The notes under the pieces were generated by a model. The model did not search any database. It was not told the DNA's origin and saw nothing but the letters and a program-made list of their open reading frames with translations. Of a stretch of 64,000 nucleotides of DNA, positions 50,786-59,154 are shown piece after piece; positions within the stretch are counted from its first letter, which is position 1, and the number at the start of each line of letters is the position of its first letter. The DNA is from CAVZTA01 sp963778025 (GTDB taxonomy: Bacteria > Chloroflexota > Limnocylindria > Limnocylindrales > CSP1-4). Made by a program: the position numbers and the translations under genes. Location: contig CAVZTA010000006.1 in the NCBI GenBank assembly GCA_963778025.1, forward strand, positions 62,001 to 126,000. Reading direction: 5' to 3'.

Positions 50786-53664
50786 TCATGCTCCGCCCGT
50801 GGGGCATGACGTCGCTACGGTCCGATGACTGGTTCTCTGCGGGTTCGCGACGTGGTGATGACGTAAGTCATCGTCCGTCGGCGGCGCAGGCTCGACTACG
50901 GTGCCTGGGTCGCGCTGTCCGAGCACGCGGTGGAGCTGAGCGCGCGAGGTCACGCCGAGCTTCGGGAAGACCCGGTAGAGATGCGAACCGACCGTCCGAT
51001 GGCTGAGGTACAGGCGACCGCCGATCTCGCGGTTGGACAGCCCGTCGGCGGCGAGGAGAGCGATCTGGAGCTCCTGTGGGGTCAGCTGGTCGAGCGCCTC
51101 GAGCCCACGCCGACGACGGCCGGCATCGCTCGCCCCGAGCTCGTCCTGCGCTCGATCGGCGAGGTACCGGACGCCGATCGCGTCGAGCTGATCGCGAGCC
51201 GACCGGAGCTCCGCCCGCGACTCGGCTTTCCGTCGCTGGCGTCGAAGCCACATGCCGTAGCTCAGCGCCAGCCGGCCCCGGGCCAGTGGCCACCGTGCGA
51301 GGTCGATCGATCGGGCCGTCGCGAACGCCTGCTCGGCGGCTGCGATGTCCCGCCGCTCCGCGGCGATCGCGGCCCGTGCGTAGCTCGACCCGATCCGGAG
51401 CCAGGTCATCTTCATCCGGACGTCATCGGCCTCGACCTGATCGAGCACGCGGCTGGCTTCATCGAGCCGTCCGGCCTGTGCCGCCGCGAACCCGAAGTCG
51501 GCGATCGCCCACCGACTGACGGTCGGGTGGTACGACGGGTGGGCCGGGTCGAACAGAGGACGCAGCTGCTCGTACGCGTCGTCCACGCGCCCGGCGGCAA
51601 GGTCGATGATCCCTCGAGCGTGCCGCGTCTCGGCGAGGACGCCGTCGGCCTGGCCGACCCCGAGCCGTTCGACCTCGCGGATCCGGGCCTCGGCGCCTGC
51701 GATGTCCCCGCGATAGGCCAGGTAGATCGCGTCGGTGATCATCGCGGTCGCAACGAACAACGGTTGGCTCGTCTCCATCGCGAGGCGCATGCCCTCGTCG
51801 AGATCGGACGCCACCGTCCCAAGGCTGCCGAGGTGGACCGACGAGAACGCGCGGACGATCAACGACCGCGTCAGCAGGCCGAGGCGGCCCTCGCTCCGCA
51901 GGGCGCTGATCGAACTCTCGAACAGCTCGACCGCCAGGTCCAGCGACCCGACCCAGAGGGCGGCCGTCGCAAGGTGTCGTCCGTCGACACCGGACGCCGG
52001 CTCCGCTGCCGCGGCCCGCTCCGAGAGCTGCATGAGCAACTCGTCCAGATCGGCCTCCGGCGCGATCGCGCGCAGGTAGATCGCTCGTGCATCGTTCCCG
52101 TCGGGGGCGAGCCGGCGTGCAGCGACCGCGATCCGCGTGCGGGTCTCGACGCCCGGGTCCAGCCACCAGGCGCGGGCGGTCGCGAACTGGAGGAGCGCCA
52201 GGCCCAGGTCACGCTGGCCGTCGTCGCCGGCTCGGAGCGCCGACGCCACGACGTTCTCGATGCGCTCCCGTTCGCGGGCTGAACGCGGCCCAGCGAGCGC
52301 CAGCGCCGTCAGCCATGCCTGTCGGCGATGCTCGAGCTCGGGCACGTCGATCGGGCTCCGACGCCCGGAGCATCTCGGCGACCACGTCCATGTGTCCCAA
52401 GTCGTTCGCGACGTCCGCCGCGCGCAACAGCCGCGTCCCGCGCCCTCGCCCGTCCTCGCTGAGCGTCGCTGCCCGTTGCAACGCATCGAGCGCGACCGCG
52501 AACGCGCCGCGTCCCATCGCCCGCTCGGCTGCCGCGTCGAGCAGGCGGGCGACCGACTCGTCGGGAAGGTCCGTGGCCGCCGCGCGATGCCACGCCACCC
52601 GGTCGGCGTCGCCGACGACTTCGGCCAGCGCGGCGTGAGCACGCTGCCGGTCGGAGGCCGAGGACTGGCGCACGATCGCGGACCGGATGAGCGGATGGCG
52701 GAAGCGGAAGCGATGCCGCGTCGATCTCGAGGAGGCGGGCGTCGACTGCCGGGCGGAGCGCCGACGCGGGCACCTGCGCCGCGGCCAGGAGCTCGGCGAC
52801 GCCGTCGCGATCGTCGAGGGCTGCGACGAGGACGAGCCAACGCGTCTTCGGCGGGCAGCTCATCCGCCCGGGTCGCGAAGGTGCGCTCGAGACGTGCGGT
52901 CAGGGGCAGGACCTCCGGAAGCTCCTCACCCGCCTGCGCCGTCGTCGCCCAGCGCCGTCGACAGCTCGGCGAGGGCCAGCGGATTGCCCGCCGCATCCCG
53001 GACGATCCGGTCACGGACGGTCGACGCGAGCGCCGGCGCGCGTCGGGCGACGAGCTCGCGGGCATCCCGGTCGCTCAGCGGGGCCAGCGACAGCTCGGCG
53101 ATGCCGACGCCATCGAGCGGCGACGACTCGCCCTCTCGAAGGCCGACGATCATCACGAGTGGATCGGATCCCAGGCGGCGCGCGACGAACGCCACGGCGT
53201 CGGCGGACGCTCGGTCAAGCCACTGCGCGTCGTCCACGAGCACCAGGATGGCGCCATCCGCGGCGGCGTCGGCCAGGAGCGTCAGCGTGGCGAGCGCGAT
53301 GAGGAACGGGTCCTTGGGGGCGGCCTCGACGAGCCCGAAGGCACCGGCCAGGGCGGCCTGTTGCGGCGTCGGCAGCGCGGCGAGACCCCTCAGGACCGGA
53401 CGCAACAGCTGGTGCAGCCCCGCGAACGGCAGGTTCGCTTCGGTCCGGACGCCGACCGTGCTGAGGCACGCGGATCCCGGCGTCGCGCGCCAGACTCCGC
53501 GGCGTGCGCCGAGGAGCGCCGACTTGCCCATGCCCGGCATCACCGCGCACGAGCAGCGCCCCACCACCCTCGTTCGCCTGGTCCATGAGTTCGCGCACGA
53601 CCCGCAGCTCTGGATCGCGTCCCACGATCCCGGCGGCTTGGACGACCATCCGAGCATCTTGCAC
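50786..53664 (-). CDS. LuxR-family LAL/MalT-type ATPase regulator (about five frameshifts)
   Basis: About 958 residues reconstructed. N-terminal AAA module: GIVGRDPELRVVRELMDQAN, Walker A GDAG/MGKSALL (split by a shift near 53533), LPFAGLHQLLRPVLRGLAAL, Walker B ILVLVDDAQWLDRASADAVA, then helical repeats (AELSTALGDD, WLVLVAALDDRDGVAELLAA, RLLDAAAERAMGRGAFAVAL, WLTALALAGPRSARERERIE). C-terminal LuxR helix-turn-helix: LTPQELQIALLAADGLSNRE, IGGRLYLSHRTVGSHLYRVF. Shifts near 52352 (CCGATCG), 52710, 52862, 52930 and 53533. A large signal-responsive activator; ligand and targets unknown. Divergent from arsR across a 161-base region. Confidence 0.74.
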
Positions 53665-53770
53665 GCTCGCCGTCGAGCCGTCGTCGACGATTGGTCGGCC
53701 CCACGGTCTTCAGCCCTCGTCGCCCGCCGCCCGCGGGGTCGCTTGACAGCGCGCACCGGCCGCGAATAGC

Positions 53771-53802
53771 ATCAACGGCCGTTGATATAAACCGTCGTTG
53801 AT
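53771..53802. promoter_or_regulatory. palindromic operator with third half-site before arsR
   Basis: ATCAACGG-CCGTTGAT (53771-53786) is a perfect 16-base palindrome; GTTGAT recurs at 53797-53802. TATAAA (53786-53791) between them is a good -10, so binding would cover the promoter. ArsR-family repressors bind such palindromes and usually autoregulate. Lies between the divergent LuxR-type gene and arsR. Confidence 0.6.
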
Positions 53803-53825
53803 GCGACGGCCGCCGGCCCGGAGGG

Positions 53826-54248
53826 ATGGCCGGCGATCCCCGAGTCAGAGGTCTGAACCTCCGCGTGTCCCCCTCACCTGCCCGCATCCGGAGCACGATC
53901 GCGTCGGTCGTCGACCAGCCCGAGGACCTGCGCGAGCTGCGCCTGGTCCACAAGACACTGGCGGACGTCAATCGACTGCGCATCCTCCGCCGCCTCGCCC
54001 AGGCGCCCGCGACGGTCACCGAGCTCATCTCGCACGTCGGCCTCAGCCAGCCGCTCGTGAGCTGGCACCTCGGGAGACTTCGCGCGGCGGGCCTCGTGAA
54101 GGCCAGGCGATCGGGCCGCGAGACCGTCCACACCATCGATCCCGACGCCTTCGAGGCGTTCGCCCGTCGCGAACGCGAGATCCTGGGTCTGGAGACCGGT
54201 CACGGCGCGACGGGCGCCACGACCCCGGCCGGGAGCGCCGCCTCGTGA
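53826..54248 (+). CDS. ArsR-family winged-helix transcription regulator
   Basis: 140 residues from ATG 53826; GTG 53865 is a plausible shorter start. HTH: LVHKTLADVNRLRILRRLAQ, APATVTELISHVGLSQPLVS, WHLGRLRAAGLVKARRSGRE, TVHTIDPDAFEAFARREREI. No metal-binding Cys (CxC) is present, so not a classic arsenic sensor. First gene of the phosphatidylinositol-type operon, coupled to the phosphatidyltransferase by a GTGA overlap, and preceded by the palindrome at 53771. It probably controls this operon and possibly the divergent LuxR-type gene. Confidence 0.82.
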   Translation: MAGDPRVRGLNLRVSPSPARIRSTIASVVDQPEDLRELRLVHKTLADVNRLRILRRLAQAPATVTELISHVGLSQPLVSWHLGRLRAAGLVKARRSGRETVHTIDPDAFEAFARREREILGLETGHGATGATTPAGSAAS

Positions 54249-54937
54249 GCGGATCCCTCGTCTCGCCCGAGACCCGGTCCCGGGTCCGGAGCGCGGTCGT
54301 GCCCATCGCGCTCGCGTTCGGCAAGCTGGGCCTCACGCCCAACGCGCTCACGCTCATCGGCTTCTTCATCGCCATCCTCGCCGCGATCGCGGCCGGCGCC
54401 CAGGCCTGGCTGCTCGCCGGGATCCTGGTCGTCGGTGGCGGCGTGTTCGACCTGTTCGACGGCGCGCTCGCTCGGGCGACCGGCAAGAGCAACCGGCTCG
54501 GGGCGTTCATGGACTCGGTCTTCGACCGCTGGGGCGAGGGGGTCGTCTACCTCGGCATCCTGTGGGGCACGCTCGACCTCGGGCTGTGGCGGCCGGTCAT
54601 CCTCACCGGCGCGGCGATGGTCGCCGCGTTCATGGTCAGCTACGTCCGCGCCAAGTCCGAGAGCGAGGGCTTCACCCCCGGCAAGGGCATGGCCGCCGTC
54701 GGGCTCGCGCCACGCGAGGTCCGGATCGCCATCCTCACCGTCGGGCTCATCGCGGCCGGCCTGCTGCCGGGCTTCCCGTCCGACATGGACACGCCGGGCG
54801 CTCAGGCCTATCCGCTCTCGGCCCTTGCGCTGGAAGCCGCACTGGCCCTGATCGCCATCCTCGGCACCCTCACCGTCATCCAGCGGATCCTCCATGTGGT
54901 CCGCCAGCCACCCACCGACACCCCGAACCAGGCGTGA
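54245..54937 (+). CDS. CDP-alcohol phosphatidyltransferase, likely phosphatidylinositol-phosphate synthase
   Basis: 230 residues from GTG 54245. The catalytic CDP-OH-P motif is complete: DGALARATGKSNRLGAFMDS then VFD, giving D-G-x2-A-R-x8-G-x3-D-x3-D. About six helices. The family joins CDP-diacylglycerol to an alcohol. Inositol-3-phosphate synthase immediately follows, then PatA- and PimA-like genes, the same set as mycobacterial pgsA1-PatA-pimA, so inositol phosphate is the probable acceptor. Glycerol phosphate cannot be excluded from sequence alone. Confidence 0.82.
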   Translation: MSGSLVSPETRSRVRSAVVPIALAFGKLGLTPNALTLIGFFIAILAAIAAGAQAWLLAGILVVGGGVFDLFDGALARATGKSNRLGAFMDSVFDRWGEGVVYLGILWGTLDLGLWRPVILTGAAMVAAFMVSYVRAKSESEGFTPGKGMAAVGLAPREVRIAILTVGLIAAGLLPGFPSDMDTPGAQAYPLSALALEAALALIAILGTLTVIQRILHVVRQPPTDTPNQA

Positions 54938-54960
54938 AGCCACAGGAGATGGAGCAGCAC

Positions 54961-56217
54961 GTGAGCACCAATGGCAGCAACGGCTCGAACGGCGCCTCCG
55001 CCGAGCCCACCAACAGCTGGGCCGGCGTCGCCCGCCGCAAGGACGGCAAGATCCGCGTCGCGATCGTCGGCGTCGGCAACTGCGCCAACAGCCTCATCCA
55101 GGGGCGCTACTACTACGAGAACGCGAAGCAGGGCGACTTCGTCCCGGGCCTCATGCACGTCGAGCTCGGCGGATACCACATCCGCGACATCGAGTTCGTG
55201 GCCGCCTTCGACGTCGACAAGACCAAGGTCGGCAAGGATCTGTCCGAGGCGATCTGGTCCGGCCAGAACAACACCATCAAGTTCGCCGACGTGCCCCACA
55301 CGGGCGTGACCGTCGAGCGCGGCATGACCCACGACGGCATCGGCAAGTACCTCAGCCAGGTCATCCAGAAGGCGCCCGGCCCCACCGCCGACATCGTGGG
55401 CATCCTGCGGGAGCGCGAGGTCGACGTGATGGTGTCCTACCTGCCCGTGGGCAGCGAGGAGGCCACGAAGTGGTACGTCGAGCAGGCGCTCCGCGCGAAG
55501 GTCGGCTTCATCAACGCCATCCCGGTGTTCATCGGGCGTGAGCCGTACTGGCAGCGCCGGTTCGCCGAGGAAGGGCTGCCCATCATCGGCGACGACATCA
55601 AGAGCCAGGTCGGCGCGACGATCACGCACCGCGTGCTGACCCGCCTGTTCATGGATCGCGGCGTGCGCATCGACCGCACGTACCAGCTGAACTTCGGCGG
55701 CAACACCGACTTCCTGAACATGCTCGAGCGCGAGCGGCTCGAGTCCAAGAAGATCTCGAAGACGAACGCCGTCACCTCGATGCTCGACTACGAGCTCGCG
55801 GATGAGGACATCCACGTCGGCCCGTCGGACTACGTGCCGTGGCTCAAGGACCGGAAGTGGTGCCACATCCGGATCGAGGGCACGACGTACGGCGACGTGC
55901 CGCTCAACGCCGAGCTCAAGCTCGAGGTCTGGGACAGCCCCAACAGCGCGGGCGTCATCACCGACGCCATCCGCTGCCTGAAGCTGGGCCTGGATCGTGG
56001 CCTGAAGGGGACGCTCGTGGCCCCGTCGAGCTACTTCATGAAGAGCCCGCCGATCCAGATCCACGACGACATCGCGTACAACCGCGTCGAGGCGTTCATC
56101 CGCGGCGACGACGACGAGACGCTCGTCGGCAACGAGGAGTCGGCGGCGGCCTCCAAGGCGCTTGCCGGCGCCGCGCACGCCCGGACCGCCAAGTCGAAGG
56201 CGGCCGCCGCGTCGTGA
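54961..56217 (+). CDS. ino1: inositol-3-phosphate synthase
   Basis: 418 residues from GTG 54961 (GGAG six bases upstream; ATG 54949 is an alternative). NAD site IRVAIVGVGNCANSLIQG, then GDFVPGLMHVELGGYHIRDI, EFVAAFDVDKTKVGKDLSEA, DVMVSYLPVGSEEATKWYVE, INAIPVFIG, GDDIKSQVGATITHRVLTRL, QLNFGGNTDFLNMLERERLE and SAGVITDAIRCLKLGLDRGL: the bacterial/actinobacterial Ino1 type. It converts glucose-6-phosphate to inositol-3-phosphate. A Ser/Asn/Gly leader and Ala/Lys tail extend it. Supplies the head group for the preceding phosphatidyltransferase. Confidence 0.92.
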   Translation: MSTNGSNGSNGASAEPTNSWAGVARRKDGKIRVAIVGVGNCANSLIQGRYYYENAKQGDFVPGLMHVELGGYHIRDIEFVAAFDVDKTKVGKDLSEAIWSGQNNTIKFADVPHTGVTVERGMTHDGIGKYLSQVIQKAPGPTADIVGILREREVDVMVSYLPVGSEEATKWYVEQALRAKVGFINAIPVFIGREPYWQRRFAEEGLPIIGDDIKSQVGATITHRVLTRLFMDRGVRIDRTYQLNFGGNTDFLNMLERERLESKKISKTNAVTSMLDYELADEDIHVGPSDYVPWLKDRKWCHIRIEGTTYGDVPLNAELKLEVWDSPNSAGVITDAIRCLKLGLDRGLKGTLVAPSSYFMKSPPIQIHDDIAYNRVEAFIRGDDDETLVGNEESAAASKALAGAAHARTAKSKAAAAS

Positions 56218-57293
56218 CCGCCCGCGAGGGACGTCTGGAGGCGCCGCATCGCCGACTCCAGGCTGGTTCGCGCGTGTTCGAGAAGACGGCCGTCCTCGCC
56301 TATCGGGCGGGGTCGGCCGTCATGGCACTCATCCCGGTTCGCATCAGCCGGCCGATGCTGTCCGTGGCCTTCCAGGCCAGCTACCTGCTGTGGCCGACGA
56401 AGCGGCGCTGGTCGAACGCGAACTTCGGCCACGTCCTGGGCCTGCCACCCGAGCACCCGCGTGTCCGCGCGCTGGCCCTGCGGGCGTATCGCACGTACGC
56501 GCGCTACGTGGTCGAGCTCATGCGTCTGCCGGCGCGCGCCGCGAAGGACCCGACGCAGCTCGAGATGGACGGCGTCGAGGAGCTCGCCGCGGCCTGGCGC
56601 GAAAGCGGCAAGCCGCTCATCGTCACGGTCGCGCACGTCGGCAACAACGAGGTGTGCGCGGCCGCGATCGCGCATCTTGGCTACCCCGTGAGCGTCGTGG
56701 CCGACGACACCGCCTTTCCCGAGTTGTTCGAGCTGCTCCGGACGCAGCGCCGCTCGTGGGGCGTCGAGCTCATCCCGTGGCGCAACCTGCGCGGGCTGTA
56801 CGACGTGCTCCGCCGACGCGAGATCCTGGGCCTGCTCGTCGACTGGGGCTATCGGGCCGACGGCATCCCCGTGAAGCTGTTCGACGCGTGGACCACGCTG
56901 CCCGCCGGTCCCGCGACGCTCGCCGCGAAGTCCGGAGCGGTCATCGTGCCCATCCTCCAGGAGCGCCTGGGCGACGGCTTCCGGCTCGTCGCCGATGCGC
57001 CCATCCACGTCACGTCCACCGAGCCCGCGGAGCTGCAGCGGGCGACGCAGGCGATCGCCGACGCGCTCCAGCGCGAGATCGCGGCCGCACCGGAGCAGTG
57101 GTACAGCTTCAAGCCGATGTGGCCGCCGGACGCCGCCGACCAGGAGGCGCTCGCGCGCCGCGCCGCCGAGATGCAGACCGGGACCGGTCGTCGCCGCGGA
57201 TCCCGCCGCGAGACGCCACCGAGCGCGGCGCCGTCCGGTCCCCCGGAGCCGGCCGCCTCCGGCCTCCCGCCCGCGACCGCGGCCGACGCGTGA
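56214..57293 (+). CDS. PatA/HtrB-like lipid acyltransferase, copy 1
   Basis: 359 residues from GTG 56214, overlapping the ino1 stop. LPLAT family: IVTVAHVGNNEVCAAAIA with the HX4E catalytic pair H141/E146, SVVADDTAFPELFELLRTQR, LIPWRNLRGLYDVLRRREIL, LLVDWGYRADGIPVKLFDAW and EQWYSFKPMWP. An N-terminal membrane-associated helix (VLAYRAGSAVMALIPVRISR) is present. Mycobacterial PatA, of this family, acylates mannose of PIM. The Pro/Ala-rich tail is unusual. Confidence 0.83.
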   Translation: MTAREGRLEAPHRRLQAGSRVFEKTAVLAYRAGSAVMALIPVRISRPMLSVAFQASYLLWPTKRRWSNANFGHVLGLPPEHPRVRALALRAYRTYARYVVELMRLPARAAKDPTQLEMDGVEELAAAWRESGKPLIVTVAHVGNNEVCAAAIAHLGYPVSVVADDTAFPELFELLRTQRRSWGVELIPWRNLRGLYDVLRRREILGLLVDWGYRADGIPVKLFDAWTTLPAGPATLAAKSGAVIVPILQERLGDGFRLVADAPIHVTSTEPAELQRATQAIADALQREIAAAPEQWYSFKPMWPPDAADQEALARRAAEMQTGTGRRRGSRRETPPSAAPSGPPEPAASGLPPATAADA

Positions 57294-58318
57294 CCGTCGT
57301 CCGTGCGCTCCTGATCCGCGGCGCGTCCGCGATCGCGTGCGCGCTGCCGGAGGCGCCGCTCGTGGCCCTCGCAGAGGCGGCCGGCGAGCTGTGGTACCGC
57401 ACGACACCCACCCGGGCCGCGCGAGCCCGCCGCAATCTGCGCCGCATCGCCGAGGCGTGCGCCCGCGACGGCCGCGGCTCGGCGCTCGCCCGCCGTGCCG
57501 CCACCGACCCCCACGCCCTCGAGCGGCTCGTCCGTCTCGCGTACCACCATGCCGCCCGCTACTACCTCGAGGTCGCGCGGACGCCGGCGCTGACGCCCAG
57601 CGAGGTCATCGCGCGCCTCGACTTCGAGACCCCCGAGGTCGTCGATGAGATGGTCGCCGGCGCACGCGCCGTGATCGTCGTCGGCGCACATTTCGGGGCC
57701 ATCGAGGTGCCCGTGGTGGCGCTCGCGGCTCGCCAGGGCTACCACTACACCGCCCCCATGGAGACCGTCCGCGACCCGGGTCTCCAGGCGTGGATGGAAC
57801 GCACGCGAAGCAGCGCGGGCATCCGGATCGTGCCCGTCGAGCACGCTCGACGCGAGCTCGCCGCGACGCTCCGCGCGGGTCGCTCCGTGGGACTCGTCGC
57901 CGATCGCGACCTGACCGGTGGCGGCATCCTGATGCCGTTCTTCGGACACCCGGCGCCGATCCCGGCCGGTCCTGCGCTGCTCGCCGTGGAGACCGGCGCC
58001 CCGCTGTTCGTGGGCGGCGCGCGGCGGGTCGGCCGTCGGCGGTATCTCGGACGGATGACGCTGCTCGAGGTGCCGACGGAGGGTCCCCGCCGCGAGCGCG
58101 TCCTGACGCTCATGCGCCAGACCGTCGCCGTGTTCGAGGACCTCATCGCCCAGGCGCCGGAGCAATGGTGGGCCGCCTTCCAGCCGATCTGGCCCGACCT
58201 CGAGGCGGCGGCGCCGGCGTCTCGCGTGCCGCCCGCCGCGGCCGACCCGGGTCCCGGCGACCCGGGCGGCGACCGCGCCGCCGGCGATCCCGACGCCCCG
58301 GAGCCCGCGGTCGCATGA
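57290..58318 (+). CDS. PatA/HtrB-like lipid acyltransferase, copy 2
   Basis: 342 residues from GTG 57290, overlapping the previous stop. LPLAT domain with VIVVGAHFGAIEVPVVALAA (HX4E: H134/E139), YTAPMETVRDPGLQAWMERT, RRELAATLRAGRSVGLVADR, MPFFGHPAPIPAGPALLAVE and APEQWWAAFQPIWPDLE. Clearly a different branch from copy 1: low identity outside motifs. Two consecutive acyltransferases suggest two acylation steps, for example on mannose and inositol as in mycobacterial Ac2PIM. Confidence 0.83.
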   Translation: MTVVRALLIRGASAIACALPEAPLVALAEAAGELWYRTTPTRAARARRNLRRIAEACARDGRGSALARRAATDPHALERLVRLAYHHAARYYLEVARTPALTPSEVIARLDFETPEVVDEMVAGARAVIVVGAHFGAIEVPVVALAARQGYHYTAPMETVRDPGLQAWMERTRSSAGIRIVPVEHARRELAATLRAGRSVGLVADRDLTGGGILMPFFGHPAPIPAGPALLAVETGAPLFVGGARRVGRRRYLGRMTLLEVPTEGPRRERVLTLMRQTVAVFEDLIAQAPEQWWAAFQPIWPDLEAAAPASRVPPAAADPGPGDPGGDRAAGDPDAPEPAVA

Positions 58319-59154
58319 CCGGCCGGCGCCCGGGATCCCGCCAGCGCCGCTCCGGCGCAGGGCACCGCCGACCTGCATATCCACTCGCTTGCCTCCGACG
58401 GCACGTCCTCGGTCGGCGAGATCCTCGACCACGTGGAACGGTCGACCGCACTGGATGTCATCGCCATCACCGATCACGAGCGGATCGATGCCGCGATCGC
58501 TGCCCGCGCGATGGCCGAGGACCGCGGGCTGCGGGTACGCGTCATCGTGGGCGAGGAGGTCACGACGCTCGGCGGACACCTCCTCGGGCTGTTCCTCTCG
58601 GCGCCGGTGAAGCCGTTCCGGTCGCTGGGCGCGACGATCGCCGCGATCCACGACCAGGGCGGGCTCGCGATCCCCGCCCATCCCCTCGTGCCCTACCCGC
58701 TGTGCGCCCAGGGGTTCGTCCTGCGCCGGCTCGTCGCGGACCCGGATCCGCGCGTCCGACCCGATGCCCTCGAGGCGTTCAACCCGACGATGTTCGGGCG
58801 CCATTGGCACGCCAAGGTCGTCGCGTTCGCGATGGAGCTGCAGACTGCCGCGGATCGGCGACAGCGACGCGCATGCGGCGACGGACATCGGGCGCGGCTG
58901 GACGACCTTCCCGGGCACGACGCCCGACGACCTGCGTGCCGCGATCCTCGCCGGCAGCACGCAGCAGCACGGCTCGTTCCACGGCACCATCGGCCAGGTG
59001 GGCACGTTCGCGAAGCAGCTCCGCAAGTACGGCCGTGACGCGCGCGCCGAGCTGGGCGGCCGGATCCGCCGCGACGGCACGGGTCGCGACCTCGGGCTAC
59101 CCCGGTGGCACGCGCCGCCCCGCCGCGTTCGAGCGCGAGGCGCCGCGACGATGA
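58315..59154 (+). CDS. PHP-domain phosphoesterase (about three frameshifts)
   Basis: About 279 residues. ATG 58315 overlaps the previous stop. After a shift near 58358: TADLHIHSLASDGTSSVGEI, ALDVIAITDHERIDAAIAAR, VIVGEEVTTLGGHLLGLFL, GGLAIPAHPL; after a shift near 58855 (GCGGATCGGC): RIGDSDAHAATDIGRGW; and a third near 59096 gives GYPGGTRRPAAFEREAPRR. PHP metal ligands (HxH, D, H, E, H, DxH) are all present. Such proteins hydrolyse phosphoesters. Placed between acyltransferases and PimA, it could dephosphorylate a pathway lipid or sugar phosphate. Confidence 0.78.
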   Translation: MTGRRPGSRQRRSGAGHRRPAYPLACLRRHVLGRRDPRPRGTVDRTGCHRHHRSRADRCRDRCPRDGRGPRAAGTRHRGRGGHDARRTPPRAVPLGAGEAVPVAGRDDRRDPRPGRARDPRPSPRALPAVRPGVRPAPARRGPGSARPTRCPRGVQPDDVRAPLARQGRRVRDGAADCRGSATATRMRRRTSGAAGRPSRARRPTTCVPRSSPAARSSTARSTAPSARWARSRSSSASTAVTRAPSWAAGSAATARVATSGYPGGTRRPAAFEREAPRR

